From: Blautia hominis
Lineage (GTDB): Bacteria; Bacillota; Clostridia; Lachnospirales; Lachnospiraceae
Assembly: GCA_002270465.1 (NCBI GenBank)
Contig: NQOF01000002.1
Span: 682,001-746,000 of the forward strand
Direction of reading: 5' to 3'
Length of the DNA: 64,000 nucleotides
Shown: piece after piece, positions 31,883 to 40,245 of the stretch
Position numbering within the stretch: position 1 is the stretch's first letter
How the letters are laid out: each line of letters opens with the position of its first letter
Notes under the pieces: generated by a model
Told to the model about the DNA's origin: nothing
Seen by the model: the letters and a program-made list of their open reading frames with translations, nothing else
Database searches by the model: none
Position numbers and translations under genes: made by a program

Positions 31883-34708
31883 ATGTGGAATATGCAATGG
31901 TATAAAACAGGTATGAAATTAATAACAGGTTGTCTTCTGTTCTTATTTGTATTCCAATGTGGGACATTGGATCTTTATGCAGAAGAAACAGCTTGGGTGA
32001 ACAGCAAGGAGACAGAAGAGAAGATCATACGGGTTGCATTTCCGGAAGTGAAGGGTTTTAGTGAGACAGACCAGAATGGAAAGCGTTCAGGCCTGGTTGT
32101 CGACTACCTGAATGAGGTTTCAAAATACACGAATTGGAAGTATGAGTATATAGAAGGGGACAGTGGAGAACTGCTTCAAATGCTGAAGAATGACCATGCA
32201 GATCTTATGGGAGGCATGTTTTATTCAGAAAGTCTGGAAGGTATTTACGACTATCCGGAATACAACATGGGATACAATTACGGTGTTCTCTTTGCATTAA
32301 AAGATAATAAAAGTGTGCGGGAATGGGATCTGGACTCACTGAACGGAAAGACCATCGGTGTATATGCCAATGCAACGGATAAGATTGAACGCCTGCAGCG
32401 GTATCTGGACTTTAATAATGTCAAATGCAAGTATCGGTATTATGAACCCAGTGAAGTTTTGGATGATGGGCTGTATCCCTTTTTGGAAAGCGGAGAGGTG
32501 GATCTTCTGCTGGGGAATGAACTGGAGGCAGACGGTACATACAGAATTGTAGCAAAATTCCAGGCTCAGCCATACTATTTTGCTACAACAAAAGGAAATA
32601 AAGAGGTACTCGACGGCCTGAATCATGCCCTTGCCAGGATAACGGACAATATTCCCACCTTTTATGAAGAGCATTACGATACATCAGAGGATGGACAGCA
32701 GAACACGCAAATATGGCTGACACAGGAGGAACAGAAGTATATCCGGGAATCCAAACCCATTAAAGTTGCAGTCATCCCCGGTTCCCATCCCTTTTTCTGT
32801 ATTGATGACGAGGACTCTCACGATGGGATCATCCCTAATATACTAGACGAGGTGGGAAAGACCACCGGGCTTTCTTTTACTTACGTCTATGCGGATACCT
32901 ACGATGAGATGCTGGAGCTGGTAAAGGAGGGAAAAGCTGATTTTGCCGGATGTTTCTATGATACAGAGGAAGAGGCGCTGGAGCAGGGACTGGCGCTCAG
33001 CGTACCATATTCAACATTTACCAACATTATAGTAAAGAATAAGTTTGTGACCTATCCTGCCAAGGGGCTTACAGCGGTTGCGTTAAAGGGGAGAAAATTA
33101 CCGGATTCTCTTGGTGCTGAAAAGGTGATCTACTGCAGCACTCCGGAGGAAGGCATACAGATGGTGGGAAAGAGGAAAGCAGATTACATGTACGGTCTAT
33201 CCACGTATCTGGAGCAGGCTATTCAAAGCCAGCATTTTGCAGATATTTCCGTATTAACCCTTAATGGTCTGAACAGCAAAGTTTCCTTTGCCCTTTCGCG
33301 GCCGGTATCCCCGGACCTTCTGGCTGTTTTAAATAAGGCCATTGGAAGTTTATCCTCCCAACAGCGGGAGGAGATCATAAATCAAAATCTGATATCTGTG
33401 GCAAACGGTGAAATCAACTTTGAATCGCTTCTGTACTCCAAACCGGAGCAGGTGATCATGATTTTGGCAGTCATTTTGGGGTTGATCATTATTTCCGTCA
33501 TCTTTATAGCGAGATACAAAATAAGAAATGCGGTGATCACAGGAGAACTGCAGAAAGCGGAGGCGGCAAACGAAGCCAAAACCATTTTCCTTTCTAAAAT
33601 GTCCCACGAGATCCGTACGCCCATGAATGCCATCGTAGGTCTGTCTGAACTGGCGGCCGGCCATGAGGAGACTCCGCCAAAGATAAAGGACTATCTTACA
33701 AAGATACAGGCTTCATCTGATTACATGCTGTCCCTGGTGAATGATATCCTGGATATGTCAAGGATTGAGAATGGAAAGATGATTCTAACACCTGAGAAAT
33801 TCAGTATGGATTGTTTGCTGGATGATATTTACAGCATGATACAGTCGCTGGCGGATGTAAAGAAGATAACCTGTATTCTTGACAAGCAGGTACGCCATGA
33901 CAATCTTATCGCTGATGCAGTCCGTTTAAAACAGGTTTTGGTAAACCTTGCAGGAAACGCAGTGAAATTCACATCCAGCGGCGGACAGGTGGAACTGATC
34001 GTGCATGAAATGTCCAGTGATGGAATATCGGCTCACTTCCGTTTCTGTGTAAAGGACAATGGGATCGGGATCGCGCCGGAGGCACAGGCGAGAATTTTCC
34101 AAGTGTTTGAACAGGCAGGGACATCTACAGCAAAAAGTGCAGGCACCGGGCTTGGACTGCCAATCAGCAAAAGCATCATAGAACAGATGGGGTCTGCCAT
34201 CCATTTGAAAAGCAAGCCCGGAGAAGGGTGTGAATTTTCCTTTGGGCTGGACATGGATTTGTGCGGGGAGAAGGAGCCGCTGTCCCCATGGAGGGAAAAC
34301 AGCGGAGAGGATTACTATTTGAAAGGTGTCCGGATTCTGCTGGCAGAGGATAATCTGCTGAATGCAGAAATTGCCACAGAGCTTTTAACGGAACAGGGAG
34401 CAGTGGTTGAAACGGCGGAAAACGGACAGGAGGCTATAAACCGTTTTAATGAGAGCATGGCCGGATATTATCAGTTGATCTTAATGGATATTCAGATGCC
34501 CGTTAAAAATGGTCTGGAAGCTGCCATGGAAATACGGTCCGGTGCACATCCGGACGCGGGGACCATTCCGATAGTGGCTATGACAGCCAATTCTTTCAAG
34601 GAAGATATGGAGGCGGCAAAAAACGCTGGTATGAATGGGTTTATCCCGAAACCGGTAGATGTCCGGCATTTGTATCGGGTCCTGCATGGGATCTTAAAAA
34701 ATAAGTAG
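31883..34708 (+). CDS. BvgS-like hybrid histidine kinase with two solute-binding sensor domains
   Basis: 941 residues. A signal/TM helix (~10-31) comes first, then two extracellular SBP_bac_3 domains (~45-260, VDYLNEVSKYTNWKYEYIEG; ~285-520, with the same fold repeated), and a TM helix at ~530-552. The kinase part follows: HisKA ~570-640 (FLSKMSHEIRTPMNAIVG), HATPase_c ~680-795 (NLAGNAVKFTSSGG, GTGLGLPISKSI) and REC ~815-935 (LLAEDNLLNAEI, LILMDIQMPVKNG). The Venus-flytrap pair should bind small molecules such as amino acids. Being hybrid without HPt, it needs a phosphotransfer partner elsewhere. Confidence 0.92.
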   Translation: MWNMQWYKTGMKLITGCLLFLFVFQCGTLDLYAEETAWVNSKETEEKIIRVAFPEVKGFSETDQNGKRSGLVVDYLNEVSKYTNWKYEYIEGDSGELLQMLKNDHADLMGGMFYSESLEGIYDYPEYNMGYNYGVLFALKDNKSVREWDLDSLNGKTIGVYANATDKIERLQRYLDFNNVKCKYRYYEPSEVLDDGLYPFLESGEVDLLLGNELEADGTYRIVAKFQAQPYYFATTKGNKEVLDGLNHALARITDNIPTFYEEHYDTSEDGQQNTQIWLTQEEQKYIRESKPIKVAVIPGSHPFFCIDDEDSHDGIIPNILDEVGKTTGLSFTYVYADTYDEMLELVKEGKADFAGCFYDTEEEALEQGLALSVPYSTFTNIIVKNKFVTYPAKGLTAVALKGRKLPDSLGAEKVIYCSTPEEGIQMVGKRKADYMYGLSTYLEQAIQSQHFADISVLTLNGLNSKVSFALSRPVSPDLLAVLNKAIGSLSSQQREEIINQNLISVANGEINFESLLYSKPEQVIMILAVILGLIIISVIFIARYKIRNAVITGELQKAEAANEAKTIFLSKMSHEIRTPMNAIVGLSELAAGHEETPPKIKDYLTKIQASSDYMLSLVNDILDMSRIENGKMILTPEKFSMDCLLDDIYSMIQSLADVKKITCILDKQVRHDNLIADAVRLKQVLVNLAGNAVKFTSSGGQVELIVHEMSSDGISAHFRFCVKDNGIGIAPEAQARIFQVFEQAGTSTAKSAGTGLGLPISKSIIEQMGSAIHLKSKPGEGCEFSFGLDMDLCGEKEPLSPWRENSGEDYYLKGVRILLAEDNLLNAEIATELLTEQGAVVETAENGQEAINRFNESMAGYYQLILMDIQMPVKNGLEAAMEIRSGAHPDAGTIPIVAMTANSFKEDMEAAKNAGMNGFIPKPVDVRHLYRVLHGILKNK

Positions 34709-34752
34709 GATTTTTCTCCCTCGCACAAGATGATTTTAGGTCGGTTGAGAGA

Positions 34753-35119
34753 TTAGAAAACGTCGGAAATCCGTATAAATACTATGTCTTTTCGGGTTCT
34801 CGGCGTTTCTTCTATCGCCTGTGCTGGTGGTGCTTCCTTTGCCTTTGCCGGGTCAGCCTGTTTGACAGCCCCATGATAAGCATACAGGACTTCCTTTTTT
34901 TCGTTCAAGCCGCACGTCCACATAACGGGCGGTAACGGCTTCAAAGTTCATAGACGGCCCAAGCGATACGCCGATACCCACAAGCGTGTGTCCCAACACT
35001 TCGCCTACACGGATATGCGGCAGTTCCAAATGATACCCACGACGCGGCAATCGGCGCACCGTCCGGCTTCGCTGCAACAAGGTCGTTGTCATAGTAAGGT
35101 TTCCCGTCCTTTTATCCAT
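34753..35119 (-). pseudogene. Frameshifted accessory gene, unrecognised
   Basis: Read from ATG 35119 (MDKRTGNLTMTTTLLQRSRT, then VRRLPRRGYHLELPHIRVGE), the frame runs to about DVRLERKK. At the 7-A run (34895-34901 on plus) a one-base shift would join it to the second frame, KEVLYAYHGAVKQADPAKAK through to the stop at 34753. Restored it would be ~121 residues, GC-rich and basic at the start. The type resembles small cargo genes of Firmicute conjugative elements, but I cannot name a family. The ATG overlaps the GNAT stop by 8 bp. The shift could be real decay or a sequencing error in the homopolymer. Confidence 0.6.
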
Positions 35120-35741
35120 ACTCAATTTCCTTTTTTGCTTTGTCAACTTCAAGTTTCATCACAATTTGATTGCCAAAACCTCCAAGTTTTACTAATAAAT
35201 TTTTCTTGATGTTCGTCTGTACAAACCCTAGATGCTCATACAGCTTTTTTGCTGTTGTGTTTTTTGACAGCACATCAAGGGTATAACTTTCATACGAAAG
35301 TGTGTCGCAAGCATATTTTATGAGCCGTGTTGCAATACCTTGGCCTCGGTAGTTATCATCTGTGGTTATGTAATCAATATAACCTTCGTTTATTCCATGA
35401 ACGGTTATTTCATGAAGAATTCCACCCATTTGCATATATATCACTGCACCCTTGAAGCTGCCGAGTAAACGCTTACAGGTTTCTTTGCTCAAAGCTATAC
35501 AGCGTTTATGGCTATTGCCTAAGCCGAGAAAGCCAACCACTCGTCCTTCATAAAGGCAGACATAAACCATATCATAATCAAAGGCGTCAATAAACAACTT
35601 TTTCAGTAAAGTTTTATCCTTTGAAACGGCTTTAGCGTAGATGTAATAGAACCCGTCTATAAAAACTGCAACAGCCTGTTCGACTTGCGCGTGGTTCAAT
35701 TCTGAGAGCTTTTTGATTTCATATTCTGTTTTATTTTGCAT
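35112..35741 (-). CDS. GNAT-family N-acetyltransferase
   Basis: 209 residues, start ATG with AAAGGA upstream. The GNAT acetyl-CoA site appears as DYITTDDNYRGQGIATRLIKYA (~125-147), followed by the beta-strand YTLDVLSKNTTAKKLYEHLGF with the usual Tyr. The N-terminal half has EIKKLSELNHAQVEQA and a helix-rich part. It follows the PadR gene after 15 bp and is probably the gene PadR controls. It seems AT-richer than the frameshifted gene beyond it. Substrate unknown. Confidence 0.88.
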   Translation of the reverse strand: MQNKTEYEIKKLSELNHAQVEQAVAVFIDGFYYIYAKAVSKDKTLLKKLFIDAFDYDMVYVCLYEGRVVGFLGLGNSHKRCIALSKETCKRLLGSFKGAVIYMQMGGILHEITVHGINEGYIDYITTDDNYRGQGIATRLIKYACDTLSYESYTLDVLSKNTTAKKLYEHLGFVQTNIKKNLLVKLGGFGNQIVMKLEVDKAKKEIEYG

Positions 35742-35756
35742 AAGCTTTGTCCTTTC

Positions 35757-36338
35757 TTACAATAAATTCTCTTTGAAATTTTCAAACCATTGAATTTCAA
35801 ATTTGATTTTATCAATTGAAAAATTGAGCATTGCTAATTGGAAAAAAGCAATATCTTGTACATCTGCTACGCTTTGTATTTCGACAGCACCTTTCTCTTT
35901 GAGCATTGATAGATAATCCTCATCAAAATCGGGTTGGATTTCGGCAGCCGACTTTATCTGTTCAAGGCGAATAAGTTCTTTCTTCAACTCAAAGACATAT
36001 GCTGCAATAAGTTCCAATCGCTCACTCTTTGAGGTAAAACCCATAAAGAAAAATTTACTCAACTCCATATTTCTTTCCTTGTAAAGCATAGGCTCTGATA
36101 TAGTGGAGAGGAAGTGTTCCTTCCCCTCGTGCGTAATTTCATACACTTTTTTATTTACGCTGTTTTCAACATACTCATTAAAGCATATCATATTTTTGCT
36201 CAGTAGTTTTTTTACCGCCGCCTGCATACTTCCTATACTGCTGCTGCTGATATTGCCAAAGTTTTTTTCGATAACCTTCTTCATCTCGTAGATTGTGCAA
36301 TTCTGAATCATGAGAAGTCCTAAAATGATAATGTCCAT
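35757..36338 (-). CDS. PadR-family transcriptional regulator
   Basis: 193 residues from ATG 36338, which has GGAGG 7 bp upstream; the open frame to 36596 has no ribosome site and covers the promoter. The winged helix (~1-80: ILGLLMIQNCTIYEMKKVIE, then SIGSMQAAVKKLLSKNMI, VYEITHEGKEHF) and the C-terminal coiled helix (~90-190) fit the PadR/Vir_act_alpha_C pattern. The promoter directly upstream contains an ATTACT-AAT-AGTAAT palindrome, the expected autoregulatory operator. Such proteins commonly repress drug-response genes. Confidence 0.88.
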   Translation of the reverse strand: MDIIILGLLMIQNCTIYEMKKVIEKNFGNISSSSIGSMQAAVKKLLSKNMICFNEYVENSVNKKVYEITHEGKEHFLSTISEPMLYKERNMELSKFFFMGFTSKSERLELIAAYVFELKKELIRLEQIKSAAEIQPDFDEDYLSMLKEKGAVEIQSVADVQDIAFFQLAMLNFSIDKIKFEIQWFENFKENLL

Positions 36339-36354
36339 GTTAACCTCCATTTGT

Positions 36355-36407
36355 ATTACTAATAGTAATATATCTAAAAGTATACATTGGAGAAACCAGA
36401 TTGTCAA
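36355..36407 (-). promoter_or_regulatory. PadR promoter and palindromic operator
   Basis: Minus-strand promoter: TTGACA (36407-36402), 17-bp spacer, TATACT (36384-36379). Just downstream is ATTACT-AAT-AGTAAT (36355-36369), a 15-bp palindrome near the transcription start that would suit repression by the PadR dimer. Confidence 0.75.
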
Positions 36408-36457
36408 GCCTGTGCAGAATAGTCTACAAATCGTTAAGCATATATGCGCTATTACTG

Positions 36458-36637
36458 TCAATGCTGCCCTGCTTTGGCAAAATGGGGCAGCTTGATTATT
36501 TTGAACAGCTTTTCCCGGTCGGCGGGGGTGTTCACGGTTACGAGTACGTCCGTCAAGCTGTTTATGATTTCCATGTCGCCGCCCGTCGTTACCCATACCA
36601 AGGTTGAGCAGTTAGCTTTCGTTCGAACAAGAAAGTG
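36458..36637 (-). pseudogene. Unrecognised coding remnant abutting the cut reductase gene
   Basis: The minus-strand frame around LVWVTTGGDMEIINSLTDVL and VNTPADREKLFKIIK ends at a stop at 36458. It looks like coding sequence and has no start of its own, entering from the junction with the flavodoxin-type fragment. It is probably part of the same inserted segment as PadR and GNAT. Family not recognised. Confidence 0.35.
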
Positions 36638-36792
36638 GCAAAACAACTGCAGCATCCTTTGAAATCCAACTCATAAAGATGGATCAGATTTGACACGGCC
36701 CCAGCCGCGGCTGCGCCATCCATGGCGTATTTTAAAAGTGCTGCTGTATTTCGGTCCTTTCTCGGACTACCGTTTATCACGAGCATTTCCAT
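36637..36792 (-). pseudogene. NADPH-dependent FMN reductase / flavodoxin-like protein, N-terminus only
   Basis: Start ATG 36792 (GGGGA upstream) and sequence MEMLVINGSPRKDRNTAALL to about FKGCCSCFA are the FMN-binding loop (NGSPRKDRNT) and first strands of the multimeric flavodoxin/iron-sulfur flavoprotein family. Homologues continue with C-x-x and another ~120-160 residues; here the match stops at ~36637 and unrelated sequence follows. It is divergent from the HxlR gene at 36901, the usual pairing for this reductase, so the regulator has outlived its target. Confidence 0.75.
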
Positions 36793-36900
36793 CAATGATC
36801 CCCTTTCTTTACATTTAGAAATAAGATGATATAATCAGTATATCTTTAAAACAGAAGAATACAAGTACGCACATTTTTGTGCCCTGCAAGAGGTGAAGAA

Positions 36901-37242
36901 ATGTCAGAAGGAAATTTATATGATGGCTCCTGCCAGGTGGTTACCGCATTAAACCTTCTTAGCGGACGCTGGAAGCTGCCGATTTTGTGGAAGCTGTCCA
37001 AGGGCGGTATCCGGTACAATGAACTCAAGCGGCAGGTCCACGGGATCACCAATATTATGCTGACCCGTTCTCTACAGGAGTTGGAGGTCCATGGATTGGT
37101 GGAGCGGATCCAATACGAAGAGAATCCGCCCCATGTGGAATATTGTCTGTCAGAAGCAGGGAGAGAATTGATCCCGGCCCTGCGTGAACTGATAAAATGG
37201 GCCAGGAATACACCCCATATGACCGAGCAGCAGAAACAATAA
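36901..37242 (+). CDS. HxlR-family regulator (MarR-like)
   Basis: 113 residues from ATG 36901 (AGAGGTGAAGAA upstream); a GTG at 36877 is open but has no ribosome site. The HxlR domain shows LSGRWKLPILWKLSKGGIRY, then the recognition region NELKRQVHGITNIMLTRSLQ and wing ERIQYEENPPHVEYCLSE. A Cys in GSC near the N-terminus is where redox-sensing HxlR proteins have theirs. It was likely the repressor of the divergent flavodoxin-type reductase gene, now truncated. Confidence 0.9.
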   Translation: MSEGNLYDGSCQVVTALNLLSGRWKLPILWKLSKGGIRYNELKRQVHGITNIMLTRSLQELEVHGLVERIQYEENPPHVEYCLSEAGRELIPALRELIKWARNTPHMTEQQKQ

Positions 37243-37257
37243 GGAGGAAGCAGCAGT

Positions 37258-37767
37258 ATGCCAAAGGAACAGATCACATATCGTTTTGCAGAAAGGGAGG
37301 ATGTCCCTCTTATTTTGAAATTTATAAAAGAACTTGCAAAATATGAAAAAATGGAACATGAAGTTGTGGCACAAGAATCAGATTTGAAGGAGTGGATTTT
37401 TGATAAGAAAAGAGCGGAGGTCATTTTCGCAGTGGTGGATGAAAAAGAAATCGGTTTTGCATTATTCTTCCACAACTTTTCTACCTTTTTAGGGCGTGCG
37501 GGAATTTATCTTGAGGATTTATATATTATGCCGGAATATCGCGGGAAAGGTTATGGAAAAGCCACATTGCAGAAACTTGCACAGATTGCGGTTGAGAGAG
37601 GCTGTGGGCGTTTGGAGTGGTGGTGTCTTGACTGGAACCAGCCAAGTATTGATTTCTACTTATCCCTGGGCGCAGAGCCAATGAAAGACTGGACGGTTTA
37701 CCGGATTGCCGGTGATACATTGAAAGATCTGTCCAATAGCAGCCCGGCAAAAATGGGAGATTGCTGA
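37258..37767 (+). CDS. GNAT N-acetyltransferase, diamine acetyltransferase-like
   Basis: 169 residues, 15 bp after the HxlR stop. The GNAT core reads GIYLEDLYIMPEYRGKGYGK (~83-102), then the acetyl-CoA loop ATLQKLAQIAVERGCGRLEW, followed by DWNQPSIDFYLSLGAEPM, which is the pattern of spermidine/spermine and thialysine acetyltransferases. A polyamine or lysine analogue is the likely substrate by family. It is co-directional with HxlR and the sugar acetyltransferase. Confidence 0.88.
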   Translation: MPKEQITYRFAEREDVPLILKFIKELAKYEKMEHEVVAQESDLKEWIFDKKRAEVIFAVVDEKEIGFALFFHNFSTFLGRAGIYLEDLYIMPEYRGKGYGKATLQKLAQIAVERGCGRLEWWCLDWNQPSIDFYLSLGAEPMKDWTVYRIAGDTLKDLSNSSPAKMGDC

Positions 37768-37804
37768 CGAAAACAGAAATACCTTTTAAAGGAGAAGATA
37801 ACAG

Positions 37805-38410
37805 ATGACAGAAAAAGAAAAAATGATTGCAGGCGAGATTTATGATGCCTACGATGAAGAACTGAATTCTTTAAGGAATCATTGCAGGCAGATGACAGCC
37901 CGGCTGAACGGACTGGATATTGCGGATCATAAAGAGCGTGCCGAAATCTTATCCGCACTGCTCGGCAGCTGTGGAGAAAACGTCTTTATTATCAATGCCC
38001 AGTTTGATTATGGGTTTAATACTTACATTGGCGATGAGTTCAGTGCCAATTTTAATTTCACAGTCCTTGACTGTGCGCCGGTCCATATTGGCCGCCACGT
38101 TTTGATCGGACCAAACGTTACAATTGCTCCGCCCATGCACCCATTGGTGGCGGAGGAACGCAATATCCGGACAGACGGGGATGGCAGGCGGCATTTGTAT
38201 GAGTATGCGAAGCCAATTGTAATAGGCAGCAATGTATGGATTGCCTCAAATGTGGTTGTAATGGGTGGTGTCACCATTGGAGATAACTGCGTGATCGGAG
38301 CAGGGAGCGTTGTGACAAAAGATATTCCTCCTAACACCGTTGCAGTAGGCGCACCCTGCCGTGTTATCAGAGAAATAACAGATGACGACAGGATTGGGTT
38401 TAACAGATAA
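37805..38410 (+). CDS. Sugar O-acetyltransferase (maltose/galactoside type)
   Basis: 201 residues. The N-terminal maltose acetyltransferase helix domain (~3-55: EKMIAGEIYDAYDEELNSLR) precedes a left-handed beta-helix (~60-185) with the hexapeptide repeats IGRHVLIGPNVTIAPPMHPL (catalytic His), IGSNVWIASNVVVMGGVTIG and VIGAGSVVTKDIPP. The enzyme moves acetyl from acetyl-CoA to the 6-hydroxyl of sugars. RBS AAAGGAGAAG. It follows the GNAT gene by 37 bp. Confidence 0.93.
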   Translation: MTEKEKMIAGEIYDAYDEELNSLRNHCRQMTARLNGLDIADHKERAEILSALLGSCGENVFIINAQFDYGFNTYIGDEFSANFNFTVLDCAPVHIGRHVLIGPNVTIAPPMHPLVAEERNIRTDGDGRRHLYEYAKPIVIGSNVWIASNVVVMGGVTIGDNCVIGAGSVVTKDIPPNTVAVGAPCRVIREITDDDRIGFNR

Positions 38411-38490
38411 AAGAAAAAGAGTCTGATGCTTGCGTCGTTTCATAAATACCGGAGACGCAGTGTCAATGTCATGATATCGGGGGTGAAAAG

Positions 38491-39117
38491 ATGAAGAGAA
38501 TGTTTTTGGTTTCCATGTTTCAAACGGTTTCCAATCTATTGAAAACCATTGAGCCGGACTTGAAAAATAAGACTGTAACGTACATTCCTACAGCAAGCAA
38601 AGTAGAAAAATTGGGCTTTTTTGTAAAAATAAGCAAATGGAAGTTAAAGAGATTAGGCCTGGCTGTTGATGAGTTAGAAGTCTCCGAAGCCTCCTATGAA
38701 ATGATTGTCAGTAAATTGGAAAAGAATGACATCATTTATGTTACAGGAGGCAATACCTTTTACTTACTGCAGGAGTTAAGGCGGACCGGGGCGGATAAGA
38801 TCTTGATCCGGGAAATAGAAAAAGGGAAGCTCTACATAGGGGAATCCGCAGGAGCCATTATTGCTGCTCCTGATATCGGTTATTCTGCCAAAATGGATCG
38901 TGCAGAAAAAGCCCCTGATTTAAGAGAGTATTCGGGATTAAATTTGATTGATTTTTATGTGGTCCCACATTACAAAAACTGGGAAATGGGGAAGGCTGCT
39001 AAGGAGATCATCCATACATATTCCAATAGTCTGGATTTGAAAATCATTCGTGATACCCAGGCAATACTCGTTGAGGACAAAAAGGTTCGGATATTAGATA
39101 AGCAGCAAAAGAGGTAG
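38491..39117 (+). CDS. Peptidase E-like protein (family S51, class I glutamine amidotransferase fold)
   Basis: 208 residues. The nucleophile elbow GESAGAI (Ser at ~114) and an earlier VTGGNTFYLLQELRR are the S51 hallmarks; a catalytic-region H in VVPHYKNWE and E/D (TQAILVED) follow. Family members cleave Asp-X dipeptides or act on cyanophycin products; most Clostridial ones are untested. A bidirectional terminator sits directly after it. Confidence 0.88.
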   Translation: MKRMFLVSMFQTVSNLLKTIEPDLKNKTVTYIPTASKVEKLGFFVKISKWKLKRLGLAVDELEVSEASYEMIVSKLEKNDIIYVTGGNTFYLLQELRRTGADKILIREIEKGKLYIGESAGAIIAAPDIGYSAKMDRAEKAPDLREYSGLNLIDFYVVPHYKNWEMGKAAKEIIHTYSNSLDLKIIRDTQAILVEDKKVRILDKQQKR

Positions 39118-39140
39118 ACTGCACAGGTCTGCGATTTTGT

Positions 39141-39222
39141 ATCTGTCTGCAACTGACCATGAAAAGACTTTGGAAGGGTCCCTCCGAAGTCTTTTCATGG
39201 TCGGCTGCAGACAGATATTTTA
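39141..39222. terminator. Long imperfect inverted repeat, bidirectional terminator
   Basis: Arms of ~31 bp (39141-39171 and 39186-39216; three mismatches) that include GACCATGAAAAGACTT and its complement. It lies between the S51 peptidase (+) and the stop of the FMN-binding protein (-). Confidence 0.75.
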
Positions 39223-39639
39223 TTCGACCTCAAAATTTTCAGAGCTGAAATTTCTATAAAATCTGCCTTCTTTGGCGGTAAACCGCAGTACACAGTAATC
39301 CGGGTCAGTAACACCTTCCGGGTAATACATGGTGTCTCCCTCCTGCCATATCATCTCTTTGTGATAACTGTCCTCCAGAACTTCCATAGTGCCGGTCAGC
39401 ATAGCACCCCTGAAAAATCTTCTGTCGCAAAAATAAATACAGGCCTTTGGATCACTTCGGTACTGTTTTACGCGCATAGAAGATGTATTCGTAGTAAAAT
39501 AAAACACTTTAATCCCTTCCCTTTTCCGCGGGGGCAGCATGGCTTTTGTGTTGGGATACCCATTTTCATCCACGGAACTTATAAAGGAAACACCCTGCTT
39601 GTCAATTAAGTTTCCAATTGTCTTTACTGCATCTTTCAC
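39220..39639 (-). CDS. Pyridoxamine 5'-phosphate oxidase-family FMN-binding protein
   Basis: 139 residues. It has the split-barrel layout: VSFISSVDENGYPNTKAMLP (strands 1-2), then FYFTTNTSSMRVKQYRSDPK (strand/helix with the FMN phosphate region), CIYFCDRRFFRGAMLTGTME and the C-terminal FTAKEGRFYRNFSSENFEV. The class includes general stress protein 26-like flavin/heme-binding proteins. It is divergent in control from the HxlR gene at 39712, which lies just upstream on the same strand and could regulate it. Confidence 0.87.
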   Translation of the reverse strand: MKDAVKTIGNLIDKQGVSFISSVDENGYPNTKAMLPPRKREGIKVFYFTTNTSSMRVKQYRSDPKACIYFCDRRFFRGAMLTGTMEVLEDSYHKEMIWQEGDTMYYPEGVTDPDYCVLRFTAKEGRFYRNFSSENFEVE

Positions 39640-39711
39640 TTTTGCACCTCCTGTCTTAAACCTTATTATAGCCGAAATGGGGAATATGGTAAATTACACA
39701 CTTTTTTGTTA

Positions 39712-40068
39712 CTATAAAAGTCCCTTATCCCTTAAAAAATCTTCCCGGTTATCCTCAAGCATCATCTCTATGCCTACGCTCTGCATGATGGAGACGGCTT
39801 CAAAAATCTTTTGTCCCCGTTGGGTAAGGGAATATTCTGTTTTTAATGGATATCCTTCAGAAGTCGTCTTTTGGATGACCCCGCACTCTAAAAGTTCATT
39901 GAGATGCTGCAGCAGCATTTTTTGGCTGATTCCCGGGATGGATTTTTTTAATGCTGAGGGGGAACATCCGCTCTTGCTGAGCAGCCATAAAATAAGAGGT
40001 TTCCATTTCCCCTTGATTATGTCATGGGTCAATTCCAGCGGACAAGTGTAATCACTGCGCATTTTCAT
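39712..40068 (-). CDS. HxlR-family regulator
   Basis: 118 residues. The N-terminal Cys in YTCPLE, the helix KGKWKPLILWLLSKSGCSPS, then ALKKSIPGISQKMLLQHLNE and the wing KTTSEGYPLKTEYSLTQRG are those of HxlR. RBS AAAGGACGG is ~10 bp upstream. It precedes the FMN-binding protein by 72 bp on the same strand and is its probable regulator. Confidence 0.9.
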   Translation of the reverse strand: MKMRSDYTCPLELTHDIIKGKWKPLILWLLSKSGCSPSALKKSIPGISQKMLLQHLNELLECGVIQKTTSEGYPLKTEYSLTQRGQKIFEAVSIMQSVGIEMMLEDNREDFLRDKGLL

Positions 40069-40172
40069 CTTAAAACCGTCCTTTCGTCTTAGAAATGTAT
40101 TTGTCTAAATCCGGAAACTACCTTTTATGGCGCATTCACTGCGCTGACCGTAAGAAAGCATTCCGCAGCCAA

Positions 40173-40215
40173 GCAAAAATTCCATCGCCAAAGGCGATCC
40201 TGCATGGATTTTTGC
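40173..40215 (+). other. Nested hairpin in intergenic region
   Basis: The gap 40069-40463 has no gene. It holds this nested structure: GCAAAAATTCCAT pairs with ATGGATTTTTGC around an inner perfect ATCGCC-AAA-GGCGAT stem. Immediately after it comes a copy of the 28-bp dispersed repeat. Promoter elements for the next gene probably lie at 40330-40450. Confidence 0.5.
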
Positions 40216-40217
40216 CT

Positions 40218-40245
40218 GTAACTGTGAGGGGACTGAACAGTCACA
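40218..40245 (+). repeat. Dispersed palindrome-ended ~28-bp repeat, copy 2
   Basis: GTAACTGTGAGGGGACTGAA then CAGTCACA. 23 of 28 positions match copy 3 (43788-43815). It adjoins the nested hairpin at 40173-40215. Confidence 0.7.

Noticed and set aside
36338-36596. PadR gene extended to 36596
   Set aside because: The extension passes through a clear promoter and operator; ATG 36338 with GGAGG is preferred.
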